Shown: positions 21,119-34,489, numbered from the stretch's first letter. The stretch: DNA of 64,000 nucleotides from Tragulus kanchil (GCA_022376925.1 JAIOJX010000005.1:14970501-15034500), one strand, 5' to 3'. The notes: generated by a model not told the origin, from the sequence alone. Translations and numbers: made by a program.

Positions 21119-23320
21119 GTAACTTTGTGCCTTATGTCTGTGAGTCTGTGTTTGGTATATAGATTCATTTGGGTTATTTTTTAGACTATATATATGTGAC
21201 ATATAGAATTTGTCTTTCTCTGATTTATTTCACTAAGCACAATACTCTTTAGGTCTACCCATGTTGCTGCAAGTGGCAATGTTTCATTCATTTTTATGGC
21301 TGAGTAGTGTTCTGTTTTACATATACCATATCTTCTTAAGCCAATCACTTATTGATGGACATGAGTTGTTTCCGTGTCTTAGCTATTGTAAATAGTGATA
21401 CTATGAATACTGGGGTGCGTGTATCTTTTCAAATTAGAGGAAAGAAATTACTCTTTTTAAAATGCTACATACCCATTACATAGAAATAATTTTATAATGA
21501 GAAATAAATTCACTCAAAGCTCTTGGAATGAAGTAGCTTTGGACTTGACATCAACCTTTCAAGATACTTCCCCACAGATATTGAAAATCTGCATTTGAGG
21601 TTCACAGACATATTTTACCAGCCTTGATGGCTTACATCACCTACTGGCTTTTCAAGTAGGTTTGATTTGTTGACAAAGAAAAAGGGAAGAAAAAAGAAAC
21701 CCTTTGGCTACGTGTAGGAAAACAATTATCAAAGAAAACACTGCATTTCCAATCTGTTTTGTTTTCCTGGATCAGGAATTGAACCCATGTCTCCTTCATT
21801 GGCAGGCAGACTCTTTACCACTGAGCCATCCTGGATGTCCTGATGTTCTTGATGCTGGTCTTTTCTCATTAAACTTCCTTTGATTTGGTGATACACAATA
21901 TACTTCTCAGATTTGTCCCTTTTCTATTCCCTTTCCTCTCCAATGCTCCTCCGTCTCCCTTAACTGCGTCTCATCACCTACAGATGACCCCTCAACTCAG
22001 ATCCATCCTCAAAATTCTTAACTTGAAGTCTCCAGAGGGTTATTTCAGCCTGCATGTCCCAACTCCATTCCACATGGATGAATGTACATTGCTCACACAG
22101 ACCTTATTTTTCTTATCTGCATTTCTTAGTTTCAGTCATGGTCTCCTCATACCTTTTGTCATAGATGCAGGATCAGCCATTTCCTGTGATAGGAAGCAGT
22201 GAAAGAGAACCATGAGCTGGTAACTTTGTGCCTTATGTCTGTGAGTCTGTGTTTGGTATATAGATTCATTTGGGTTATTTTTTAGACTATATATATGTGA
22301 CATATAGAATTTGTCTTTCTCTGATTTATTTCACTAAGCACAATACTCTTTAGGTCTACCCATGTTGCTGCAAGTGGCAATGTTTCATTCATTTTTATGG
22401 CTGAGTAGTGTTCTGTTTTACATATACCATATCTTCTTAAGCCAATCACTTATTGATGGACATGAGTTGTTTCCGTGTCTTAGCTATTGTAAATAGTGAT
22501 ACTATGAATACTGGGGTGCGTGTATCTTTTCAAATTAGAGGAAAGAAATTACTCTTTTTAAAATGCTACATACCCATTACATAGAAATAATTTTATAATG
22601 AGAAATAAATTCACTCAAAGCTCTTGGAATGAAGTAGCTTTGGACTTGACATCAACCTTTCAAGATACTTCCCCACAGATATTGAAAATCTGCATTTGAG
22701 GTTCACAGACATATTTTACCAGCCTTGATGGCTTACATCACCTACTGGCTTTTCAAGTAGGTTTGATTTGTTGACAAAGAAAAAGGGAAGAAAAAAGAAA
22801 CCCTTTGGCTACGTGTAGGAAAACAATTATCAAAGAAAACACTGCATTTCCAATCTGTTTTGTTTTCCTGGATCAGGAATTGAACCCATGTCTCCTTCAT
22901 TGGCAGGCAGACTCTTTACCACTGAGCCATCCTGGATGTCCTGATGTTCTTGATGCTGGTCTTTTCTCATTAAACTTCCTTTGATTTGGTGATACACAAT
23001 ATACTTCTCAGATTTGTCCCTTTTCTATTCCCTTTCCTCTCCAATGCTCCTCCGTCTCCCTTAACTGCGTCTCATCACCTACAGATGACCCCTCAACTCA
23101 GATCCATCCTCAAAATTCTTAACTTGAAGTCTCCAGAGGGTTATTTCAGCCTGCATGTCCCAACTCCATTCCACATGGATGAATGTACATTGCTCACACA
23201 GACCTTATTTTTCTTATCTGCATTTCTTAGTTTCAGTCATGGTCTCCTCATACCTTTTGTCATAGATGCAGGATCAGCCATTTCCTGTGATAGGAAGCAG
23301 TGAAAGAGAACCATGAGCTG
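21119..23320. repeat. Tandem duplication 8 (period 1101)
   Basis: 21119-22219 recurs directly at 22220-23320. It shares 21119-21395 with duplication 7, making that part three-copy. Confidence 0.93.
21441..23237. other. Intergenic, no gene; one truncated SINE
   Basis: 21441-21755 is unassigned. A Bov-tA 5' fragment (-) lies at 21755-21840 (GGAATTGAACCCATGTCTCC) and again at 22856-22941. The 105-residue open frame at 21885-22202 has no recognisable family and occurs twice only because of duplication 8. Confidence 0.5.
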
Positions 23321-25449
23321 GAGGGAACCACGGGTCAGTCTTGAACATGTGTAACTCAGGGCATCTTTATGATGCTTAATTGGACGTGGAGAATAGGTGA
23401 TTGGATATGGGTTTGGAGTCTTCATTGTGTCTGATGCCAAATCTTTAGGGATCATTTCAGAAGTATAATATTTTTTTAAATGACTTTTATGAAACATGTT
23501 TGTCTCCAAAGAATTATTTTAAACCATTGGCACTTTCTGTACCACTTAAGATACAGATATAGTTTTAAAGGCTTTAATTGCCTCAACCGAGACAAGCCGA
23601 TTTTATAGTCTTTCAAAGATTTATTTTGCAAGTTTAACTATTTTAATGTTTCTGAGTGTGATGAAGCTTAATTTGTGGTACAAGCAGAAAGTAAACCAGC
23701 TCAGATTAGCCCTCGATAATTCATCCGTATTTCTCCAAATGGCTTTTTATGCCTGTACTGTTTAGTAACTTGGTATAACATGTAACTAACTAATGAAGGA
23801 TAATGTTTGCTTATTGGTAGGAATTTCTTCCAGATTTCCCTCCAGAACCAGGTCTTTATATTTAAAGATAATTTTTGCCTAAAGCTACAGCTTGAATATT
23901 TGAGTTCTAGGTCTACTTTTAATTAATATCTTATTTTTAGGATCATCATACTTAAAAAAAAAAAAGATACCTACCTCATGGTGACATGAAGATCCAGATG
24001 AAAGAAACACATCATTGACCACACTTCCTAAACACTAATTAGTAAATCTCATGCACCAATATCACAAGGGTTTTTTCATTAAAATTCAATTAGTAATTTC
24101 CCAAGGTGTCAGTAATTCATGTTGTAAGCTAATCAGAAGCTATGCATTTAAACTTTTTTGTTATTTTAAATAACCACTGCAGCCTCATTTCATTTCAACG
24201 CATACATCAATACACTTCTAACAGGAAGTCTTCCCATGAACATAACTGGTCTGTGGATTTGTTTGGTAAGCATGAGACTCTTTTGTGAAGGCCCCGCTCC
24301 CAACAGTGCCCAAGTGAGCAGTGCACAGTCCATGGTCTCCTCATACCTTTTGTCATAGATGCAGGATCAGCCATTTCCTGTGATAGGAAGCAGTGAAAGA
24401 GAACCATGAGCTGGAGGGAACCACGGGTCAGTCTTGAACATGTGTAACTCAGGGCATCTTTATGATGCTTAATTGGACGTGGAGAATAGGTGATTGGATA
24501 TGGGTTTGGAGTCTTCATTGTGTCTGATGCCAAATCTTTAGGGATCATTTCAGAAGTATAATATTTTTTTAAATGACTTTTATGAAACATGTTTGTCTCC
24601 AAAGAATTATTTTAAACCATTGGCACTTTCTGTACCACTTAAGATACAGATATAGTTTTAAAGGCTTTAATTGCCTCAACCGAGACAAGCCGATTTTATA
24701 GTCTTTCAAAGATTTATTTTGCAAGTTTAACTATTTTAATGTTTCTGAGTGTGATGAAGCTTAATTTGTGGTACAAGCAGAAAGTAAACCAGCTCAGATT
24801 AGCCCTCGATAATTCATCCGTATTTCTCCAAATGGCTTTTTATGCCTGTACTGTTTAGTAACTTGGTATAACATGTAACTAACTAATGAAGGATAATGTT
24901 TGCTTATTGGTAGGAATTTCTTCCAGATTTCCCTCCAGAACCAGGTCTTTATATTTAAAGATAATTTTTGCCTAAAGCTACAGCTTGAATATTTGAGTTC
25001 TAGGTCTACTTTTAATTAATATCTTATTTTTAGGATCATCATACTTAAAAAAAAAAAAGATACCTACCTCATGGTGACATGAAGATCCAGATGAAAGAAA
25101 CACATCATTGACCACACTTCCTAAACACTAATTAGTAAATCTCATGCACCAATATCACAAGGGTTTTTTCATTAAAATTCAATTAGTAATTTCCCAAGGT
25201 GTCAGTAATTCATGTTGTAAGCTAATCAGAAGCTATGCATTTAAACTTTTTTGTTATTTTAAATAACCACTGCAGCCTCATTTCATTTCAACGCATACAT
25301 CAATACACTTCTAACAGGAAGTCTTCCCATGAACATAACTGGTCTGTGGATTTGTTTGGTAAGCATGAGACTCTTTTGTGAAGACTGTGCTTTCCTGCTC
25401 ATGCTCCCTAAGGGACAGTCATGCCCACACAGTGAGCAGTGCACAGTCC
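23238..25449. repeat. Tandem duplication 9 (period 1093)
   Basis: 23238-24330 recurs from 24331 to about 25449. It shares 23238-23320 with duplication 8. The left copy's last 60 bases are a shortened, scrambled version of 25383-25449. Confidence 0.92.
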
Positions 25450-27240
25450 TAGAGGGGGTGAGCTCATGACTCAAGTTCCCCAGCAGCCTACCCTACATAC
25501 TGCTGCTTTTATGACACTTTGTGCTTCAGGTATTTCTCTTCAACTTAACAATCTATAGAAACAAGATCAAAGTTCGTGAGACGTAGACAATTCCGGGGGG
25601 GTGATTGCCTTCTGCAATGAAACATGATCAAAATCTGTACTCCTTTATGAATATTTGTCCTGTAGCACTATAAAAAATGTATAAAGGTCCAGAGAAGTAT
25701 TTTGCAATAGCCGTGTATGATATGTATCTTCAGGAAATTATAGAAGTTTATGGAAATATCATCTATAAAAGGGTTCTAAGTTATATATATATGTGTGTGT
25801 ATATGTGTGTGTATGTGTATATCTGTATTCCCCATATCCTGAGATAGAGAAAAGTTGGATAAAATAACCAGGAGTTTCCTCTACCATTATGAATCTCACT
25901 TTTTTAGCTCTAGCTATAATGGCAAATCAAAATATTCTTGTATTTATCTGACTAAGGTAAGCAAGAAGAAATTAATTGTATATGCTTATTGAAAAAGAAA
26001 TAGTATTTGAAAACTTAAGGTCGGCAAATTACCCGTGCGAATCACCTGACTAATTAAGTGGTCATTACTTTACTAGATGCTCATTCATGGGTCCTGTGTA
26101 AATGTCTGAAAGCATTTAAAAAGAATATGTTAAGATAAGCCCATTCAGTATTTGTGGAATTCAGGGAGTGATGTCCCATCATTAACAACAAAAATCTGGT
26201 CCTGTCGAGAGTTATTAAAATGTTCCTTTGTTAGCATCTAAAATAATTACACCAGCAATATGGTCTACATTCTGCAGGCTGTTTCTACCAACTGGCTAGA
26301 CAACTATTTTCTCAAATTAATTCCATACTCTACAGTTTACAGAAATAAGTCTCTCTTCAACATATACTAGACAGACATATGTCCAATAGAACTTATCTTT
26401 GGGGGAAAAGGCTCAAGCTTCATTAACTCTTCAAAAATAATGAAATAAGTCTTGCCTTAATCAGAAAGAGCTTTGACATGGAATCAGAAGATACAGTTTT
26501 CATTCTGAATCTGCCACTAAACAGAGGTGTGCCCACTTGACAAATACCTGTGACACCTTTAAAGACATGAGATTCTTTTAAAATGAGATCAGTGTGTCAA
26601 ACCGTTTTTCAAATATAATTAAACAAATATGCAACAAAACTGCCTGTGGCACGGTCGTTAGCTGCCCACCAAAATCTATCCTTCTTTCCTTACCAGGCTG
26701 TGTGTCCCCATCTCCCCTGCAGTCTGAGGGCCGTGAGAGGTGCTCCCTGAGGGAACGTGAGTAGAAGTAATGCAGACCCCACTTCGGGACTCAGTCTTTG
26801 AAGAGAACGTATTTCCTCATGTTCCTGTTCCCTTCTACCAGCCATATCCTGCATGTGGCGACCAGCCTTAATCATGCAGATAGCGATATGCTCTTGTTAT
26901 GCAAGAGTAACAAGTTAGAAGTAGCCTGGGTCCTTGAGTCGCAGTATGGGAGAGAGCCACCCACTGACCTGAACCTACTTTAGGTTGCACGGGAGATAAA
27001 CTTAGTTTGTACTTAAACTGTTACAAATTTGGATTGATTTATCAGAGAAGGTTAGCCTACCAAAACTCATACACTAGCCACAGAAGCCTTTGCTTTTACT
27101 GATTCAGCCATTAGGAATATCTTCTAAGAATTTGAAAGGTGTACAGAATATGTTAAGGAAAATGAGCATGTATCAGAAAAACAGGTTGGAAGAATATTTT
27201 TATTGAAATGTACGTCGATTAAAAGAATTATATTTGTATA
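23321..27240. other. Intergenic, mostly unassigned A/T-rich sequence
   Basis: Duplication 9 covers the left half. Beyond about 25,450 the sequence is single-copy, with a TA/TG-rich simple repeat at 25786-25832. An unassigned stretch at 26690-27000 has the look of an ancient interspersed repeat. No supported gene. Confidence 0.5.
25786..25832. repeat. (TA)n(TG)n simple repeat
   Basis: Alternating TA and TG runs. Confidence 0.9.
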
Positions 27241-27243
27241 AAT

Positions 27244-27460
27244 GTGCTCAGTTGCTCAGTCATATCTGACTCTTCGTGACTCCATGGACTGAAGCCCGCC
27301 AGGCTCCTCTGTCCATAAGATTTCCCTGGCAAGAATGCTAGAGTGGTTTGCCATTTCCTTTTCCAGGGGATCTTCTTGCCCCAGGAATTGAACCTGAGTC
27401 TCTAGTATCTCCTGCATTGGCCCATGGATTCTTTAACACTGTGCTACGTGGGAGGCCTAT
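27244..27460 (-). repeat. Bov-tA SINE
   Basis: TGCTCAGTTGCTCAGTCATA to GTGCTACGTGGGAGGCC. Most recurs at 28365-28570. Confidence 0.85.
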
Positions 27461-27519
27461 ATTGGTATGTAAAGGTATGTAAATGTATATTTGATAGATA
27501 ATTTAGTGTTGTTGATATT

Positions 27520-27722
27520 GTACAGTTACTAAGTCGTGTCTGACTCTTTGTGACCCATGGACAGCAGGCTTCCATCTTCTCCTATCTCCTGGAGTTTGCT
27601 CAGACTCATAACCATTGAGTTGGTGATGCCATTCAGCCACCTCATCCTCTGGCGCCCCCTTCTCCTCCTGTCCTCAGTCTTTTCCAGCATCAGGGTCTTT
27701 TCCAGTGAGTCAGTTTGGTATG
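27520..27722 (-). mobile_element. BovB (RTE-type LINE) 3' fragment
   Basis: On the minus strand this reads MLEKTEDRRRRGRQRMRWLN and then GITNSMVMSLSKLQEIGEDG, the C-terminal end of the BovB reverse transcriptase protein, followed by a short 3' UTR. It is 5'-truncated like most BovB copies. BovB is known to have entered ruminant genomes by horizontal transfer. Duplicate at 28630-28832. Confidence 0.85.
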
Positions 27723-27879
27723 GCTTAGTGTAGTGGTTGAGAGTATGGATCCTAGTCTTATCATTTACTGGCCGTATGATTTTGAGGGAAAAAAAATACT
27801 TAATTTCTCTACACTTTGGTTTGTTCATCTCCACGGTAGTGATGATAATAGTATTTACCTTCCCTTTGGTTGTTTTAGG

Positions 27880-28065
27880 GCTTCCTTGATAGCTCAGCTG
27901 GTAAAGAATGCTTCTACAGTGCAGGTGACCCCAGTTCTATTCCTGGGTTGGGAAGATCTCTGGAGATAGGAAAGGCTACCCACTCCAGTATTGTTGTCTG
28001 GAGAATTCCATGGCTCGTCCATGGATCGCAAAGCATCAGACACAACTGAGCAATTTTTACTTTCA
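27880..28065 (+). repeat. Bov-tA SINE
   Basis: GGCTTCCTTGATAGCTCAGC to AGCATCAGACACAACTGAGC. Duplicate at 28990-29175. Confidence 0.85.
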
Positions 28066-29432
28066 CTTGGGTTGTTTTAGGGAGTAAATGAATTAATGTA
28101 TTCCTCATAGTAAAGATTGTAGAACTTTTAGTTACGATTATTTTCATCATCATTAGAGCATAGAGAAAAATACACACTAAAATGGCAATTGAGTCTATCT
28201 TCAGAGTATGGAGTTGGAGGAAAGAATGTTTCCTCTTTCTCTTCTTATTATTGTTTGAATTTATCAGACTAAACATGAACACGTGATTGTTAAATTTCTC
28301 GTAGTTCTTAGTGGTTACTAGAAAAAAAATGGTTTTTTTCCTCTTTCTCTTTTTTAATTTCAAACTCAGTCATATCTGACTCTTCGTGACTCCATGGACT
28401 GAAGCCCGCCAGGCTCCTCTGTCCATAAGATTTCCCTGGCAAGAATGCTAGAGTGGTTTGCCATTTCCTTTTCCAGGGGATCTTCTTGCCCCAGGAATTG
28501 AACCTGAGTCTCTAGTATCTCCTGCATTGGCCCATGGATTCTTTAACACTGTGCTACGTGGGAGGCCTATATTGGTATGTAAAGGTATGTAAATGTATAT
28601 TTGATAGATAATTTAGTGTTGTTGATATTGTACAGTTACTAAGTCGTGTCTGACTCTTTGTGACCCATGGACAGCAGGCTTCCATCTTCTCCTATCTCCT
28701 GGAGTTTGCTCAGACTCATAACCATTGAGTTGGTGATGCCATTCAGCCACCTCATCCTCTGGCGCCCCCTTCTCCTCCTGTCCTCAGTCTTTTCCAGCAT
28801 CAGGGTCTTTTCCAGTGAGTCAGTTTGGTATGGCTTAGTGTAGTGGTTGAGAGTATGGATCCTAGTCTTATCATTTACTGGCCGTATGATTTTGAGGGAA
28901 AAAAAATACTTAATTTCTCTACACTTTGGTTTGTTCATCTCCACGGTAGTGATGATAATAGTATTTACCTTCCCTTTGGTTGTTTTAGGGCTTCCTTGAT
29001 AGCTCAGCTGGTAAAGAATGCTTCTACAGTGCAGGTGACCCCAGTTCTATTCCTGGGTTGGGAAGATCTCTGGAGATAGGAAAGGCTACCCACTCCAGTA
29101 TTGTTGTCTGGAGAATTCCATGGCTCGTCCATGGATCGCAAAGCATCAGACACAACTGAGCAATTTTTACTTTCACTTGGGTTGTTTTAGGGAGTAAATG
29201 AATTAATGTATTCCTCATAGTAAAGATTGTAGAACTTTTAGTTACGATTATTTTCATCATCATTAGAGCATAGAGAAAAATACACACTAAAATGGCAATT
29301 GAGTCTATCTTCAGAGTATGGAGTTGGAGGAAAGAATGTTTCCTCTTTCTCTTCTTATTATTGTTTGAATTTATCAGACTAAACATGAACACGTGATTGT
29401 TAAATTTCTCGTAGTTCTTAGTGGTTACTAGA

Positions 29433-30598
29433 CATCCAATAATTTTAATAACATTCAAAAGAAGAGCATTACCTTTTCATAATTTGCTTTACTTGTAATC
29501 TCTTCTTTTTCTTCTTAATTAGCATTGCCAGAATTTTATGTATTGTTTTCTCCCTTTCATAATGGTTATTGGATTTGTTGACAAGTTACACTATCATTCT
29601 GTCTTCTGATCTTTTAATTTTTGATGACTAGTTCAGTTTTTATTGTTTTAATTTTCTAAATAATCCTCCAGGAAATTTGCTTGACCTGCGTCTTTATACC
29701 CTAATGTTTATATTTCTATAAGGTAGATTCCTAAAAGGGGGATTAGTGAGTCACAAGTCTGTTTTATCAAATGTTGATGGATACTGCCAAATTGTCCTTT
29801 TTAAAAGTAACGGAATCTTATACTTCCATGAATGGTGAGTGAACCTGTTTCTCCAAACCTCGTCAACACTGGGCACTGCCAGTCTTGGTAATATTTCCAG
29901 TCTGATAGGTAAAAGTATGATTTGGTTTTTTTTATGCACAAAACTGATGGGGGTGGGGGCAGACTACTCTATAAAAAGCACGAACATTGTCATGGCTAGC
30001 AGGTGAGAATAAAATGAGCAAGGATATTAAGTTTATAAAAGAGTATACAGGTCAACAAAACTCTTCTGGGAAGGGATAAGATGGAGAAGAAGCCAGCAAA
30101 ATTATGGAATTTTTCATTCTCTGACCACAAGAATGAGGGGGGTCAAGAACAGAGATGGCATCAGATGAAGTTGATTCGAAATTTCAGTTAATGGCTTACA
30201 TGTTGCAGCTCCAGCCTAGCCTTGTAGGAGGACCCCCGTGCGGTCATAATGATAAGAAAAAATCATGCAAATGAAGTAAGTAATAATGGGACTCTGGCTG
30301 GAACTCAGGAAGTGTGGCAGGAGGTGTCCCAGGTCAAGGAGGCAATTTCAGAGGAAGAACCTGAGTTAGGAAAATGAGGAGTAAATTGACCTGGTGCTCA
30401 AGAGCGTCCACGGGCTTTTCCCCTGGGATTGGTTGTTTCCAGGGTTAATAAACAGAACAGCAGACAGAGACAAATCAATGCTTTTCGTGTACATCATGAT
30501 GTACCAACACTTGATAGTCTGTAAATATTTTTTCCTTGTGTTTCATAACAGCATTCCATTGCTGACTGGACCAAAGCCAAACTCAGCCTCTTTCCTGG
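29433..30598. other. Intergenic; probable old L1 remnant, otherwise unassigned
   Basis: 29690-29910 resembles the antisense of an old L1 3' region (ATGGATACTGCCAAATTGTC, CTCGTCAACACTGGGCACTG). 29,940-30,598 shows nothing I can assign. Confidence 0.45.
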
Positions 30599-30724
30599 AC
30601 CTTTCTGTACATCCTAACATGTTCCAGCATCTCGCCAGGGCTCTCTCTTTCTGGCCTCCTTCCTCCTTTACATCATAGTCACCCTACTTATTTTCAGCCT
30701 TTTGTCTCATACTTGAAAGTCGAA

Positions 30725-30870
30725 AGTGAAAGTCACTCAGTCATATCCAACTCTTCGCAACCCCATGGACTATAACCTCTGTCTTTGGAATTCTCGAGGC
30801 AAGAATACTGGAGTGGGTAGCCATTCCCTTCTCAACAGGAATCTTCCCAACCCAAGAATCGAACCATTCA
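30725..30870 (-). repeat. Bov-tA SINE, partial
   Basis: AAGTCACTCAGTCATATCCA to CCCAACCCAAGAATCGAACC. Duplicate at 31815-31960. Confidence 0.8.
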
Positions 30871-30984
30871 TACCTCAAAAGCTTTCACCTCACCCCCAAT
30901 TCTCATATTTCACAAGTAAAATCTAATTCTAACCTATGATAGTCTTTCCTTTTACTGATGTTACTGAGCACTATGTAATGTATG

Positions 30985-31130
30985 AGCTTCCCAGGTGCAT
31001 CAGTGGTAAGGAATCTGCCTGCCAAGCAGGAGAGGTCGACTCAAACCCCATGGACAGAGGAGCCTGGGGTGCTGTCATGCACGGGGCCACAAGAGTTGCA
31101 CGCAACTAACTTAGTGACCCAACGACAGCA
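30985..31130 (+). repeat. Bov-tA SINE with internal deletion
   Basis: GCTTCCCAGGTGCATCAGTG, then a jump from the tRNA part straight to CCCCATGGACAGAGGAGCCT. Duplicate at 32075-32220. Confidence 0.75.
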
Positions 31131-33455
31131 AGGTATATGTATATGTGTGTGGGTATGTATACATGACTCAGAGCTAGTCAACAGTCCTGGTTGCAGTCAG
31201 TATAAAAGGGACAAGACTGGCTGGATGATTTTTAAAATCTCAGGTCCTCAAGTCGGGTTTGGAGTGTGGTGGTTCTTAACTTTGGAAACTTCTCCACCTA
31301 CTGGTTGTCTGAAGTCAGTGTGCACTGGGATTGATGTTGCCCGTTTATGAGTCTTTATGAGTCTGCCCATTTTCAAGAACATCATGTGCCTCTATGAATG
31401 CTGACACATTTATAAATCACTTTGAATTCCTAAAATTCTGTTATGAAGAAAATGTATTCTTATACAATATTATAAAGCAGATGATAAATTTCTTAATGCT
31501 GATTGACAACCACTGGAGGGCAGAAAAGCATCATCTAGCCACTTCTTCCAAGTTTGGCTAGAGAAGGAAAAGATACCTTGCTATATGTGTATTTCTGAAA
31601 GTTAGAAATCAAACTATCTTAATATTTAATCTTTTATTTGATACATGGAACATCTTTTCAGCTGAAACTTCTGTAGTGGATTTTACCTTACCTTTCTGTA
31701 CATCCTAACATGTTCCAGCATCTCGCCAGGGCCTCTCTTTCTGGCCTCCTTCCTCCTTTACATCATAGTCACCCTACTTATTTTCAGCCTTTTGTCTCAT
31801 ACTTGAAAGTCGAAAGTGAAAGTCACTCAGTCATATCCAACTCTTCGCAACCCCATGGACTATAACCTCTGTCTTTGGAATTCTCGAGGCAAGAATACTG
31901 GAGTGGGTAGCCATTCCCTTCTCAACAGGAATCTTCCCAACCCAAGAATCGAACCATTCATACCTCAAAAGCTTTCACCTCACCCCCAATTCTCATATTT
32001 CACAAGTAAAATCTAATTCTAACCTATGATAGTCTTTCCTTTTACTGATGTTACTGAGCACTATGTAATGTATGAGCTTCCCAGGTGCATCAGTGGTAAG
32101 GAATCTGCCTGCCAAGCAGGAGAGGTCGACTCAAACCCCATGGACAGAGGAGCCTGGGGTGCTGTCATGCACGGGGCCACAAGAGTTGCACGCAACTAAC
32201 TTAGTGACCCAACGACAGCAAGGTATATGTATATGTGTGTGGGTATGTATACATGACTCAGAGCTAGTCAACAGTCCTGGTTGCAGTCAGTATAAAAGGG
32301 ACAAGACTGGCTGGATGATTTTTAAAATCTCAGGTCCTCAAGTCGGGTTTGGAGTGTGGTGGTTCTTAACTTTGGAAACTTCTCCACCTACTGGTTGTCT
32401 GAAGTCAGTGTGCACTGGGATTGATGTTGCCCGTTTATGAGTCTTTATGAGTCTGCCCATTTTCAAGAACATCATGTGCCTCTATGAATGCTGACACATT
32501 TATAAATCACTTTGAATTCCTAAAATTCTGTTATGAAGAAAATGTATTCTTATACAATATTATAAAGCAGATGATAAATTTCTTAATGCTGATTGACAAC
32601 CACTGGAGGGCAGAAAAGCATCATCTAGCCACTTCTTCCAAGTTTGGCTAGAGAAGGAAAAGATACCTTGCTATATGTGTATTTCTGAAAGTTAGAAATC
32701 AAACTATCTTAATATTTAATCTTTTATTTGATACATGGAACATCTTTTCAGCTGAAACTTCTGTAGTGGATTTTTTTTTTTTCCAAAGTGGTTTTCATCA
32801 ATGTATCAGATCAGACAAAAGCAATTTGCCATCAGGCCATGGTTTTGTCACTATTACTAACAAGAAGAGTTGAAATATGCTGATAAACTAAATATCACTA
32901 AAGATTAGAGAGATCAGTTCTAAACAATAGCTTCATGGCTGCCCAATTTTCAGGAACTCTTCAGTTATCCTAGCAAAACGTGGGTTCATACACGGCTTAC
33001 AATTATTGGCTACTTTCCTAACGCCTTCTCTTCCAAAACAAACTCCTGGAAGATTAGGATGCAAATCCTATGTCTGCTTGCCTTTCATTCCCTCTTCAAT
33101 CAACCTTTCACCCCCAAGAAACCACTCAGGTAAAGCCATCGGTGACTTCTAAATGGCCGAAGCCAATTTACATTCTTTAGTTAGAAGGATCATAAACCAG
33201 CACTTGCTAACTGACATGTAAGAGGAATTTCCTGGAAGGATATCACAGTCTCTGATTTAAAGAAGACGTGCAGGTAGAAAGAGCTAATTAAAAGTCTTAT
33301 CAGGGATCTCTGCTGCTATGAAATTTGTGCCATCCCTGGATCACTGAGTTCAAGTTTCAAAGTCCCAGGTGAACCTGTCCAGTTGGCTGAATTTGGGTCA
33401 CATACCCACGCCATGACTTAGGCTGCCAGAGCAGAAGACCCCAATTTGAGGTATC
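31131..33455. other. Intergenic, no gene seen
   Basis: The left part is duplicated (duplication 11). From 32,775 the sequence is single-copy and unassigned. Confidence 0.45.
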
Positions 33456-33470
33456 AGCCATTGACTTCTT

Positions 33471-33802
33471 TTTTTTTTTTTTTAAAGATTTATTTATTTA
33501 TTTATTTTGGTGGGGGTGGGTGGGGAGGGAGGGGAGCAGGCGGGCCACTTCTATTGGTTTTTCATTTGTCCATTTTCATCCATCTTTGTTCTTTGGCCCG
33601 TGTGGGCCTCCCATCGCGGTGGCCTCTGTTGTCGCAGAGCGCCGGCTCTGGGCGCATGCGCTCCAGAGCTCCCGCTTGGTAATTGGACACATGGGTCCAG
33701 CCGCTCCAGGGCACGTGGGATCTTCCCAGGCCAGGGATCGAACCGGCGCCCCTTGCACTGCAAGGCAGGCGGTGTCCTTACCCACTGGACCACCAGGGAA
33801 GC
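33471..33802 (-). repeat. CHR-type SINE, long-tail form, with target-site duplication
   Basis: Complete minus-strand element. CAGCCATTGACTTCT lies at 33456-33470 and 33803-33817. The + strand tail is exceptionally G-rich (GGGGGTGGGTGGGGAGGGAG). Confidence 0.9.
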
Positions 33803-33817
33803 CCAGCCATTGACTTC

Positions 33818-34489
33818 TGAATAAAGAGATCACCACTGAGCCTCCGCTTCCTCTATTTCCCATTCTCATAGCAAATACATCAAAATTTGGGTTAAGATCA
33901 TTGTATTGATATTATTCTGACTGTAAATATTATTCAATGATAATTCATATTTCCTTTCCTGGATCTTTTTGTTGTTGTCCTGGTATGTTTTAACTGTTTC
34001 TTTTCCATTCTCATTTCCTTTCTCTGTTTAAGAGTCTGCAGAGAACTGCTTAAGCCTGCCCAGTGGTTGCTCCTCCTCATTCAGGGGCCTGAGTGGTGGA
34101 AGCTGCAGGTCAGACTCCAGCGGCCGGCTAAGCACTCCTGCCCTCAGCAGGGAACTGCTGAACAGGGGCCACCTGTGAGCCTTCAGATCAGTCTGTGACC
34201 CGTTTGTTAACATAAGATGCCGCTGTGAGAGGCTGGTGGTCAACCCTGGGATCAGTAACCACTAGACGTCAGTAAGTCCCTTGGATCTGGCAAGTGAAGG
34301 TGCCAGGAGTGAAGCAGGCAGCAAGAGGAGTGGGAAACAACGAAACACTGTAAAAGCAAAAAGTAAAATTAAAAAAAAAAGAAGTGGGCTGGCTCCCACA
34401 GCAAACGTGAGCCCAGTTCACTGGCCCGCGTTCCTGGAGAATTTCTGATGACGCAGACCTCGGCCAGGTGTCCATGGCAACCATAGCCA
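33818..34489. other. Intergenic, unassigned, with an A-rich end
   Basis: 34,030-34,380 is GC-richer than its surroundings and ends in AAATTAAAAAAAAAAG. A retrocopy of some transcript is possible, but I recognise no protein. Confidence 0.35.

Larger units (their letters stand above)
19115..21395. repeat. Tandem duplication 7 (period 1158)
   Basis: 19115-20237 recurs at 20273-21395, with an unrelated 35-bp filler at 20238-20272. It includes an L1 3' end, a CHR and a Bov-tA SINE. Confidence 0.93.
19310..21440 (-). mobile_element. Antisense L1 3' end with nested SINEs
   Basis: The + strand reads ACTGAAGTATAGTTGATTTA, later TGTCTTTCTCTGATTTATTT and ATGGCTGAGTAGTGTTCTG, the complement of an L1 3' UTR and ORF2 tail as found in even-toed ungulates. 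A CHR SINE (-) at 19488-19646 and a Bov-tA (-) at 19685-19900 interrupt it. Both recur 1158 bp on through duplication 7. Confidence 0.8.
27255..29432. repeat. Tandem duplication 10 (period 1110)
   Basis: 27255-28322 recurs at 28365-29432. The junction holds a T/A-rich filler at 28323-28364. It includes two Bov-tA SINEs and a BovB piece. Confidence 0.93.
30599..32774. repeat. Tandem duplication 11 (period 1090)
   Basis: 30599-31684 recurs from 31690 to about 32774, with a five-base filler. One copy differs in a CT run near the left edge. Confidence 0.93.
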
